A stretch of 8,064 bases of DNA. Source: Luminiphilus sp. (lineage in GTDB: Bacteria > Pseudomonadota > Gammaproteobacteria > Pseudomonadales > Halieaceae). Position 1 is the first letter of the stretch; every line of letters starts with the position of its first letter. The notes below the pieces were generated by a model. That model did not search any database. It saw nothing but the letters and a program-made list of their open reading frames with translations, and was not told where the DNA came from. Shown one piece after another: positions 1-6,029 of this stretch. The position numbers and the translations under genes were made by a program. The stretch lies in contig JAKMEU010000124.1 in the NCBI GenBank assembly GCA_022425845.1, forward strand, positions 1 to 8,064. The letters run 5' to 3'.

Positions 1-1
1 G

Positions 2-139
2 CCCCCTACCCCCGGGATCGACCTTCGCCTATTCGGTGGGCAGGCTGCGCTAGCCGTTCGGCTGCGCGCCGCAGATACTGCAAACGGGGCATTCGCATCC
101 CCATCGCACAGGGATTACCATTTGCAGGCTGAAGCATGA
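2..139 (+). CDS. possible 3' tail of an upstream gene (partial, unidentified)
   Basis: The second forward frame is open from the window edge to a TGA at 137-139. It gives about 45 residues, including the stretch GIDLRLFGGQAALAVRL. Codons starting with G are common, as in real genes, and a small hairpin follows directly after the stop. Against this, the first forward frame is also open (to 130-132), and the reverse strand holds a 43-codon open frame (137 down to 6), so openness alone is weak evidence in GC-rich DNA. I do not recognise a family. Confidence 0.25.
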   Translation, partial: PPTPGIDLRLFGGQAALAVRLRAADTANGAFASPSHRDYHLQAEA

Positions 140-140
140 C

Positions 141-162
141 ACCCCGACCCTCGGCGCGGGGT
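141..162 (+). terminator. small GC-rich hairpin, weak terminator candidate
   Basis: ACCCCG (141-146) pairs with CGGGGT (157-162) around a 10-base loop. It lies two bases after the possible upstream stop at 137-139. No run of T follows (the next bases are AGCTCATAAGG), so it does not look like a classical intrinsic terminator. It could also be a leader structure for the gene starting at 211. Confidence 0.22.
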
Positions 163-198
163 AGCTCATAAGGCAACGCTGTCACGTCCTACGATTGC

Positions 199-204
199 TG
201 GAGA
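199..204 (+). promoter_or_regulatory. ribosome binding site selecting a TTG start
   Basis: TGGAGA lies six bases before TTG at 211. No ATG or GTG in this frame lies near the start of the conserved nitrilase core, so this site is the main reason to choose 211. Confidence 0.5.
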
Positions 205-210
205 CTTTTT

Positions 211-1206
211 TTGGAACTGATTCGTAAAAGCCGTCTGCCCAGCCTGTGCCCGTTGAAAGGGCGCGAGCCTCGGGAACTCACCATCGGTCTTGTACAGTCC
301 CGCTGGTACAGCGACCCCGAGCAACATAAGGCGGCACTGGCGGAGGGCGTGGCCCAGGCGGCCGGGGCCGGGGCAGCGGTGGTATTTCTCCCTGAACTCA
401 CTCTGTCACGCTACCCCGCTGACACCCACCCGGAAGGCGTTGCTGACAGTACGGCAGAGCAACTGGAGGGAGGGGCAACCCATCAGTTTGCGACCCAGCT
501 CGCACGGGACTTTGACGTTCTGGTGCACTGCTCGCTCTTCGAGCATTCGGGGGCAGCCGACGGGCGGGGACTCAACACGGCTGCGGTGGTCAATAGCGCC
601 GGCACCGTCGTGGCGAAAACCCACAAGCTGCACATTCCAGTGACGACCGGATATTACGAGGACCATTACTTTGCCGAGGGGCCCGCGCAGGACCCCTATC
701 CCGTCCATCGCCTGCAGGTGGACAGTGGCGAGGTGGCCGTGGGCCTGCCCACCTGCTGGGATGAGTGGTTCCCCGAAGTCCCTCGATGCTATGCCCTGGG
801 CGGGGCCGAGCTGCTGTGTTACCCGACAGCAATCGGCTCGGAGCCTGATTACCCGCTGTTCGACACGGCACCCCTGCTGCGTCAGGTGGTCACGGGGCAC
901 GCTGTCGCCAACGGACTCTTCATTGTCATCCCCAACCGCTTTGGCTCTGAGGGCACACTGAATTTTTATGGCTCCAGTTTTATCGTCGACCCCTTTGGTC
1001 GCCTTCTTGCTGAAGCTCCCAGGGACAAGGAAACCGTATTGGTGGTTGATATTGACCTCGGACTCCGATCTGACTGGCTCACCCTGTTTCCTTTTTTCGG
1101 GACCCGCCGGCCCGATACCTATGGCGCATTGACAGAAGCCATCAAGAACCCACGCCAGCCCTCAGGCGAGGGACAGCACGGGGGCGTACCCGGGCTCGAT
1201 CCATGA
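211..1206 (+). CDS. aguB: N-carbamoylputrescine amidase, nitrilase superfamily
   Basis: A 331-residue carbon-nitrogen hydrolase. The family hydrolyses N-carbamoylputrescine to putrescine, CO2 and ammonia in the cytosol, the last step of the agmatine route to putrescine. The nitrilase catalytic set is visible: Glu62 in FLPEL, Lys139 in HKLHIP, Cys182 in PTCWDEWFPE, plus the structural Glu150 in GYYED. YPTAIGSEP (204-212) is a strong AguB signature, and the agmatine deiminase gene follows immediately. The start is TTG at 211, preceded by TGGAGA at 199-204 with good spacing. The enzyme core begins only near residue 22 (ELTIGLVQ), so there is an unusual N-terminal extension; a TTG at 253 is an alternative start but has no visible ribosome site. 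The C-terminus ends in a Gly/Pro-rich tail after RRPDTYGAL. The stop overlaps the next ATG (ATGA). The motifs make the family certain; the substrate is inferred from motif and neighbour. Confidence 0.87.
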   Translation: MELIRKSRLPSLCPLKGREPRELTIGLVQSRWYSDPEQHKAALAEGVAQAAGAGAAVVFLPELTLSRYPADTHPEGVADSTAEQLEGGATHQFATQLARDFDVLVHCSLFEHSGAADGRGLNTAAVVNSAGTVVAKTHKLHIPVTTGYYEDHYFAEGPAQDPYPVHRLQVDSGEVAVGLPTCWDEWFPEVPRCYALGGAELLCYPTAIGSEPDYPLFDTAPLLRQVVTGHAVANGLFIVIPNRFGSEGTLNFYGSSFIVDPFGRLLAEAPRDKETVLVVDIDLGLRSDWLTLFPFFGTRRPDTYGALTEAIKNPRQPSGEGQHGGVPGLDP

Positions 1207-2195
1207 GCAGGAAGATGCCCCCTGAGTGGGCGCCCCACGAAGCCACCTGGATGGCCTTCCCGCCCGCAGCCTACCCGCAGGCCGGGGTCTCTGATACCGA
1301 GGTATGGCAGGCATGGGCAGCCGTAGCCAACCTGATCGTTGACCATGAACCGGTGCACATGCTGTGCAACCCCGAGCAGCAAACCCAGGCCCAACGCCTG
1401 TTGAGTTCCGCCGTTGTCCTGCATCAGGCCGACTTCAATGATGCCTGGCTCAGGGATACCGGCCCCACCTTTGTGTCGGATGCGGGCGTGCTCAAAGGCG
1501 TCGACTGGCGCTTCAATGGCTGGGGAGACAACACGTCCTTCGAATGGGGTCCGGACGCAGGACTCGCCCGACAAATTGCTGACATCCTTGCCATCGAGAG
1601 CCTCGATTCCCCACTCACCAATGAAGGTGGCGGCATCCATATTGATGGCGGTAAGAAAGTCTTGATGACGGATACTGTGCAACTTGATCCCGACCGCAAT
1701 CCAGACTGGACCCGCAGTCAGGTGGAGGCGGAAGTCCATCAACAGTTGGGCACAGAGGAGGCCATTTGGCTGCCCAGGGGGTTGTGGCGAGATTACAAAG
1801 CCCATGGCACCCGGGGGCACGTCGATATGGTCGCCTGCTTCAACGCGGCGGGAACTGTCCTTTTGCACCAGCAGCAGAACAGGGAGCACCCCGACTTCGA
1901 ATGCCATAACGCGCACCTGAAAGTCCTGGAGGCGGCGGGCCTACCGACGCGCAATATTCCGGCGCCCAGGGTACTGAAGGATGGCCACGGCTGGGTCGAT
2001 TACAGCTACATCAACCATTACGTCGCCAACGGCGTGGTCGTCCAGCCGGCCTTCTCTGACCCCCATGATGGCCTGGCATCTGAACAGCTGGCCGACCTCT
2101 GGCCGGGTAGGGAAATCAGGACAATTGATGCACGGACGCTATTTGCCATGGGTGGTGGGGTACACTGCATCACCCAACAGCAGCCGCGACTCTGA
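1203..2195 (+). CDS. aguA: agmatine deiminase (PAD-porph family)
   Basis: A 330-residue guanidino-group-modifying enzyme of the peptidyl-arginine deiminase fold. Agmatine deiminase hydrolyses agmatine to N-carbamoylputrescine and ammonia in the cytosol, supplying the substrate of the amidase encoded just upstream. Family motifs occur in order: the N-terminal PPEWAPHEATWMAFP, LRDTGP with Asp85, NEGGGIHIDG (140-149), RGHVD with His206 and Asp208, and the C-terminal GGGVHCITQQQP with the nucleophile Cys322. The length is slightly below the usual 340-370. The middle segment, TDTVQLDPDRNP at 156-167, and VDYSYINH resemble, from memory, actinobacterial members more than the Pseudomonas or plant type. 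The ATG shares bases with the upstream stop (ATGA) and no strong ribosome site is seen, which suggests translational coupling. The stop TGA at 2193-2195 overlaps the next ATG. The adjacent AguB supports agmatine over peptidyl-arginine as the substrate. Confidence 0.9.
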   Translation: MSRKMPPEWAPHEATWMAFPPAAYPQAGVSDTEVWQAWAAVANLIVDHEPVHMLCNPEQQTQAQRLLSSAVVLHQADFNDAWLRDTGPTFVSDAGVLKGVDWRFNGWGDNTSFEWGPDAGLARQIADILAIESLDSPLTNEGGGIHIDGGKKVLMTDTVQLDPDRNPDWTRSQVEAEVHQQLGTEEAIWLPRGLWRDYKAHGTRGHVDMVACFNAAGTVLLHQQQNREHPDFECHNAHLKVLEAAGLPTRNIPAPRVLKDGHGWVDYSYINHYVANGVVVQPAFSDPHDGLASEQLADLWPGREIRTIDARTLFAMGGGVHCITQQQPRL

Positions 2196-3012
2196 TGTTT
2201 ACTTATATCAACCCCGATGTCCGACGCAAACTCATCGACCGAAAGAAACTGGTCAGGATAGACAACGACGGACAACTCATTGACTGCGAGATGACGCCGC
2301 CCACCGGGCAACGGAGCCTGAATCTACTGGGGCCGGTGCCACTCCCTCTAGCGAGGGGAAATCGCCAACCCACCGCCGACTGGTATGCAACGGTGCGGAG
2401 CACAGAGCTCTCTGAAGTTGAGGGGTTGGCCAGCACGCTGAGGGAACAGGGCGGCCAACATCTTTTTTCTCACCTGGCATCCAGTATGGCCGTCAACAGC
2501 GTGCTGGTAGTCGGCGATGCCGAAACTACAGCCTCGCCCCTGGTTCGGGTGCATTCCAACTGTCTGACCGGCGACGTGTTTGGCTCGCGGCGCTGCGAGT
2601 GTGGCCCGCAACTCGAGGCTGCCATTGATCGCCTCGCCGATGAACCCGGCGGCGGTTACCTGATCTACATGGCGGGACACGAGGGTCGCGGCATTGGTCT
2701 GTGGGCCAAAGCCGCCACCTACCTGCTTCAGGATGAGGGGGAAAATACCTATCAGGCGAATCGCTCACTGGGGCTACCCGATGACTCAAGAGATTTCAGC
2801 GATGCGGCGACCCTTCTGAAATTTTTCGGTCGCGGCCGAAGCCTGAGGGTGCTGACCAACAACCCCAAAAAATTGACGACTTGCGAGCCTGCGGTCTCAC
2901 CAATATCGAACGCATCAAACACATCTCAGGCGTCGATGATTGCAACCTCCGCTACCTGCAGGCCAAACGGGAATGGGGCCACTCCATCGACGATGACGAC
3001 CTCTCCACCTGA
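2195..3012 (+). CDS. ribA: GTP cyclohydrolase II (RibA-type), C-terminus frameshifted
   Basis: GTP cyclohydrolase II opens the imidazole ring of GTP, the first step of riboflavin synthesis. The zinc ligands are present as Cys123, Cys134 and Cys136 in NCLTGDVFGSRRCECG. The loop is GHEGRGIGL (161-169), and by eye Tyr176, Asp197 and Arg199 match E. coli RibA Tyr105, Asp126 and Arg128. TNNPKK (221-226) is the usual motif before the C-terminal strand. At six A (2867-2872) the frame breaks. Read uninterrupted, it runs to 3046 with an unrelated Ser/Thr-rich tail. Shifting by -1 gives IDDLRACGLTNIERI and a normal RibA ending (LRYLQAKREWGHS), stopping at 3010-3012, 272 residues in all. About 70 residues before the core are extra compared with E. 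coli RibA. The ATG at 2195 overlaps the aguA stop and has no clear ribosome site. Whether this is a pseudogene, a sequencing error or recoding cannot be decided here. It is probably a paralog rather than the housekeeping enzyme, since it sits in a polyamine gene unit. Confidence 0.83.
2867..2872 (+). other. frameshift site in an A6 homopolymer
   Basis: The run CCCC then AAAAAA spans 2863-2872. In the upstream frame it reads Pro-Lys-Lys, then TTG. A seventh A, or a -1 slip, would give Lys-Lys-Ile-Asp-Asp and the conserved RibA C-terminus. The heptamer C AAA AAA is not a canonical -1 slippery site because the P-site codon would re-pair with CAA. A lost A, in the genome or in the read, is therefore the simplest explanation. 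Confidence 0.85.
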
Positions 3013-3025
3013 GATCTGGTCGGCT

Positions 3026-3346
3026 TTAGTGGAGCCACTCCGGTAACGGCGCATCGCCCAGGGAAATTTCCAGCGTGTTGGCCGACGCGGGATAACTGTG
3101 TCCCACCATCTCGTCATAGGCACTTCGCTGGCGCAGCACCATCTCGCAGCCGGCAATCTTTTTAAGGACGCGCTTCATCGCAAGCAGATTATGGCGCTTC
3201 AGCAGCCCCTTACCCTCCTCGGCAATGACCCGCTCCTCCCGATCAATTTCGGCGTAGGCAATGTAGAGACTGAGGTCCACCGATTCGATGATAAAGCGGT
3301 TGATGCGCCCGCTTTGCCGGCCCAGTTCCTTGAGATAAATCTTCAC
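3026..3346 (-). CDS. DUF6482-like small protein, unknown function
   Basis: A roughly 106-residue protein read from GTG at 3346 to TAA at 3026-3028. The sequence resembles the gammaproteobacterial DUF6482 family as I remember it: an N-terminal segment with FIIESVDLSLYIAYAEID, a basic middle (LLKRHNLLAMKRVLKK), and a C-terminal SAYDEMVG motif matching the conserved Y/H-DEM-G of the family. No signal peptide or membrane segment is seen. The function is unknown. The start is uncertain: only a weak TGGAA precedes GTG 3346, another in-frame GTG lies at 3379, and the frame is open to an ATG at 3484, but the residues before 3346 (Arg/Ser/Cys-rich) do not look like protein. It is the only minus-strand gene and converges on the ribA-like gene with 13 bp between the repaired ribA stop and its own. 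Confidence 0.68.
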   Translation of the reverse strand: MKIYLKELGRQSGRINRFIIESVDLSLYIAYAEIDREERVIAEEGKGLLKRHNLLAMKRVLKKIAGCEMVLRQRSAYDEMVGHSYPASANTLEISLGDAPLPEWLH

Positions 3347-3579
3347 AGGATGCGTTCCAGTGCTTTTCGACGACCTCACCCTACGCCAATGCGCCTTCCT
3401 GCGTCCCGACACGTTCGCTATTTGTCCAGCGCAAATTCTCAATGAACAGGAGCGGAAGGTCGGGTCCGGCGGGCACTCCCCCATCAGGGCGCATTGGAGA
3501 CGGAGTCAGGGCCAGGATCGGGCACATTGAAGTGACCCCTACAAAATATGGACGGAAGCGGCTTTAGGGCGAGGGAACC
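3347..3579. other. divergent intergenic region
   Basis: About 230 bp lie between the start of the minus-strand DUF6482-like gene and cho. The region should contain promoters for both. I could not identify a convincing sigma-70 promoter; the AT-richest stretch is around 3540-3549 (TACAAAATAT). No LexA-type CTGT-N8-ACAG box was found by eye. No RNA gene or repeat is evident. Confidence 0.4.
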
Positions 3580-4518
3580 GTGATCATGGTGCCCATGCTG
3601 CCCGAACTGAACCACATCACTGTCACCTCAGCTGGCGAGGGCCTGGAAAAACTGCCGCGCTACAGCGGTGTGTATCGTTTCTACGACGCCAGCGAGGCGC
3701 TGCTGTATATCGGAAAAAGCATTGATATTCATGCGCGCATCAACGCCCACGTTCAGGAGGGACGCAAGCCCGGTCGGCACCAGCGCATCATGGGACAGGT
3801 AAGTCGCATCGACTGCATGGCGACCTCTGGCGAGGTGGGCGCCCTGCTGATGGAAAATGCGGCCATCAAATCGGAGACCCCCCTATACAACAGGCGCCAA
3901 CGACGGGTGCGTAAACTGTGGACGATCCATTTGTCCCTGGCAAAAACCGGTTTCTTACTGCCATCGGCCTCCGACTTCCTCACTGATTCCGACCGCGCGA
4001 TCGACAGCTATGGCCTCTACCACAACAGACGTCATATCGACTCCACCCTGCGCCGCCACGCCAGGGATCACGGGCTGTGCCTGCGCTGTCTCGGGATGGA
4101 CCGAGGTCATGGCCCGTGCTTTCAGTACCAGCTGGGGCGCTGTGATGGCGCCTGCGCGGGGGAGGAAAGCAGCGAGGACCACAACGCACGACTACTCTCG
4201 GTCCTCGACCGGGATCGTATTGCTGCCTGGCCGTTCACCGGTGCTCTTGCGTTGCTTGAACGCAATACCGACCCCTTGCCAGGACAACCTGCCCGACAGT
4301 ACCACCTGGTGGACCACTGGTCCTATCTGGGCAGCTTCTATTCCCTCGAGGACGTCACGCAGAGGCTACTCGCGGGCGGAGACCGGCATTTTGACCGCGA
4401 CGGCTACCACCTGTTAATCGCAGCCCTGGGCAAGGGGCGCCTCGAAGTGCTCGATGCCGCTTCCGGTCAAGTTGTAGACAACCCAATGCTGGGAATGGAT
4501 CGACGCTCATGGGTGTGA
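3580..4518 (+). CDS. cho: excinuclease Cho (UvrC-like GIY-YIG endonuclease)
   Basis: A 312-residue protein close in length and layout to E. coli Cho (295 residues). Cho makes the 3' incision during nucleotide excision repair after UvrAB has located damage, acting on lesions UvrC handles poorly. The N-terminal GIY-YIG nuclease domain (about 28-105) shows GVY at 30-32, LYIGKS at 42-47, Arg53, the probable metal-binding Glu92 in ALLMEN and Asn104 in LYNRR. A cysteine-rich segment (167-192) follows, with Cys167, Cys170, Cys180, Cys188 and Cys192 in CLRC, GPCFQYQLGRCDGAC. The C-terminal part (YHLVDHWSYLGS, DRDGYHLL) matches Cho. It lacks the RNase H-like and HhH domains of full UvrC. GTG 3580 follows GAGGG at 3571-3575; ATG at 3586 is an equally possible start. 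The 3' end overlaps the photolyase-family gene by 10 bp, suggesting co-transcription. Confidence 0.9.
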   Translation: MIMVPMLPELNHITVTSAGEGLEKLPRYSGVYRFYDASEALLYIGKSIDIHARINAHVQEGRKPGRHQRIMGQVSRIDCMATSGEVGALLMENAAIKSETPLYNRRQRRVRKLWTIHLSLAKTGFLLPSASDFLTDSDRAIDSYGLYHNRRHIDSTLRRHARDHGLCLRCLGMDRGHGPCFQYQLGRCDGACAGEESSEDHNARLLSVLDRDRIAAWPFTGALALLERNTDPLPGQPARQYHLVDHWSYLGSFYSLEDVTQRLLAGGDRHFDRDGYHLLIAALGKGRLEVLDAASGQVVDNPMLGMDRRSWV

Positions 4519-5981
4519 ACATAGTGTGGTTCAAGCGTGATCTCCGCCTCCTTGACCACGAGCCCCTGGCCTTCGCTATTGCGCGAGGGCAACCGCTTCT
4601 GATGATTTACATCGTTGAGCCCGAGCTTATTCGCGATCCCCATTACCGGCGTCGCCACTGGCATTTCATCGCCCAATCTCTCGCCGACCTGAACCGGAAA
4701 CTGCAGCCCCACGGGACAAAAATATGGACCCTGGAGGGCGAGCCAACCGCCGTGCTCACTGCATTGAGCCGGGAGCTCGACGTGGACACCCTGCTGAGTT
4801 ACGAGGAAACCGGGCTTGAGGTCACCTATGCACGTGATCGCCGAATCAAACAGTGGAGCCTTTCAAACGGTTGCCGCTGGCGGGAATTTTCCAGCAACGG
4901 CGTGGAACGCAGTCGCGCCAACCGGCGGGGCTGGAACGCACGATGGGCGCGGATCATGGCAGGGGATTGTGCACAGCCAGACCTTGCCCTTGTGGGACGG
5001 CTGGCCATTGACCTGCCCCCGGCCCTACAGGGAGCGCAGTGCCAGCGACTCAACGACTGGGAGCGGGAACACACCGCCTTTCAGGTTGGCGGTGAGCAGA
5101 CAGCAGCGGCAACACTTGAGGACTTTTTGGAACACCGTGCGGAGGGTTACCAGCGCCATATCTCCAAGCCTTTGGGCAGCCGACAGCACTGCTCGCGGCT
5201 GTCGCCCTATCTGGCCTGGGGCAATCTGTCGATTCGACAGGTCCATCAGGCACTTGAGAAACGCCAGGCCCAGGGAGGATGGGCTCGGCCGCTGGCGGCA
5301 TTTGAATCCCGCCTGCATTGGCACTGTCACTTTATCCAGAAGTTTGAGAGCGAGTGCCGAATGGAGTTCGAGCACGTCAATCGCGGCTACGCCGATCATC
5401 CCCGCGACCACGACGACAGCCTTGTACAGGCCTGGATTGAAGGTCGAACAGGCTATCCCTATGTGGACGCCTGTATGCGCTGCCTCGAAGCTACTGGCTA
5501 CCTGCATTTCAGGGCCCGCGCCATGCTGGTGAGCTTCCTGACACATCATCTCTGGCAGGACTGGCGACTGGGTGTGGCCTCTTTGGGCGCCCTGTTTCTG
5601 GACTTTGAGCCCGGCATCCATTACGCCCAGATGCAGATGCAGGCCGGTGTGACCGGCATCAATACCATCCGCATCTACAACCCTGTGAAGCAGAGCCTGG
5701 AGCATGACCCGGACGCAAGCTTTATTCGACAATGGATTCCTGCCCTTGCCGGCCTGCCCACGCCGCTGGTTCACCAGCCGTGGCTCCGATCACCCTTAGA
5801 GCGCATCATGCACCCCGTTGACTACCCCGAACCCGTTGTCGACCTCACCACCAGCTACCGTCGGGCGAGGGACAGTTTATGGCGCCTCAAGTCCGACCCC
5901 GGGATACGCAAGGAACGCCACCGGATTCTCTCTCGTCACGTTGAGCAACAACGCAATAATCGTTTCGCAGCGCATGACTAA
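4509..5981 (+). CDS. photolyase/cryptochrome-family FAD-binding protein
   Basis: A 490-residue flavoprotein with an N-terminal Rossmann photolyase domain (IVWFKRDLRLLDHEPL, 5-20) and a C-terminal helical FAD domain. Family motifs include SRLSPYLAWGNLS (229-241), GRTGYPYVDACMR (312-324), DWR with Trp352, and RIYNP (388-392). Photolyases use blue light and FADH- to split UV pyrimidine dimers; cryptochromes signal. Aligned by eye to E. coli PhrB, the WQW that carries FAD-proximal Trp382 reads MQM (375-377), Asn378 is His371, Asn341 is Phe334 and Glu274 is Arg268; Trp277 and Trp359 are kept (Trp271, Trp352). A distal Trp306 equivalent is not evident. This places it in a divergent bacterial clade usually annotated only as FAD-binding, so a repair role is plausible but not assured. 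GGGAATGGA (4491-4499) may be its ribosome site. It overlaps cho by 10 bp. Confidence 0.88.
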   Translation: MGVNIVWFKRDLRLLDHEPLAFAIARGQPLLMIYIVEPELIRDPHYRRRHWHFIAQSLADLNRKLQPHGTKIWTLEGEPTAVLTALSRELDVDTLLSYEETGLEVTYARDRRIKQWSLSNGCRWREFSSNGVERSRANRRGWNARWARIMAGDCAQPDLALVGRLAIDLPPALQGAQCQRLNDWEREHTAFQVGGEQTAAATLEDFLEHRAEGYQRHISKPLGSRQHCSRLSPYLAWGNLSIRQVHQALEKRQAQGGWARPLAAFESRLHWHCHFIQKFESECRMEFEHVNRGYADHPRDHDDSLVQAWIEGRTGYPYVDACMRCLEATGYLHFRARAMLVSFLTHHLWQDWRLGVASLGALFLDFEPGIHYAQMQMQAGVTGINTIRIYNPVKQSLEHDPDASFIRQWIPALAGLPTPLVHQPWLRSPLERIMHPVDYPEPVVDLTTSYRRARDSLWRLKSDPGIRKERHRILSRHVEQQRNNRFAAHD

Positions 5982-6004
5982 CTTCTTCATAGCTTTGTTA
6001 TGCT
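5974..6004 (+). promoter_or_regulatory. candidate promoter for the asmA-selO pair
   Basis: TATGCT at 5999-6004 is preceded by TG at 5996-5997, forming an extended -10 element. ATGACT at 5974-5979 is a poor -35 with a 19-base spacer. A start near 6011 would leave a short leader containing the GGGGGAG ribosome site at 6017-6023. This was read by eye; the gap is only 48 bp and read-through from the upstream gene is equally possible. Confidence 0.3.
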
Positions 6005-6016
6005 GTGTGAAATATC

Positions 6017-6023
6017 GGGGGAG
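6017..6023 (+). promoter_or_regulatory. strong ribosome binding site deciding the asmA start
   Basis: GGGGGAG stands six bases before ATG 6030. It argues against the in-frame ATG at 6000, which would add ten residues (MLCEISGESA) ahead of the membrane helix. Confidence 0.6.
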
Positions 6024-6029
6024 TCAGCC

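Noticed and set aside
140..210. Sigma-70 promoter ahead of aguB (TACGAT at 190-195 as -10)
   Set aside because: There is no acceptable -35 at 16-18 bases upstream, and the -10 would leave almost no leader before the ribosome site at 199.
1119..1916. Long minus-strand open frame (265 codons) across the aguB-aguA junction
   Set aside because: It lies opposite clear catalytic motifs of both enzymes, and its translation is Gly/Pro/Arg-rich with no recognisable family. High GC commonly produces such antisense frames.
2863..2872. Programmed -1 ribosomal frameshifting in ribA
   Set aside because: The heptamer is C AAA AAA, where the P-site tRNA cannot re-pair well. I see no obvious stem-loop just downstream, and A6 is short for transcriptional slippage. 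A base loss is simpler, though not excluded.
2195..3012. RibA-like protein as a bifunctional RibBA
   Set aside because: The N-terminal extension is about 70 residues, far too short for the DHBP synthase domain, and shows none of its motifs.
3029..3040. Short inverted repeat AGTG/CACT between the convergent genes
   Set aside because: The stem is only four to five base pairs with a tiny loop and no T run, and it lies inside the minus-strand coding end, so it is not supported as a terminator.
3098..3445. Plus-strand open frame of 115 codons opposite the DUF6482-like gene
   Set aside because: The minus-strand reading has family-like motifs (SAYDEMVG, LLKRHNLLAMKR). The plus-strand product does not resemble a known protein.
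5025..5774. Minus-strand open frame of 249 codons inside the photolyase-family gene
   Set aside because: It is antisense to the well-conserved FAD domain and shows no family motif or separate ribosome site.
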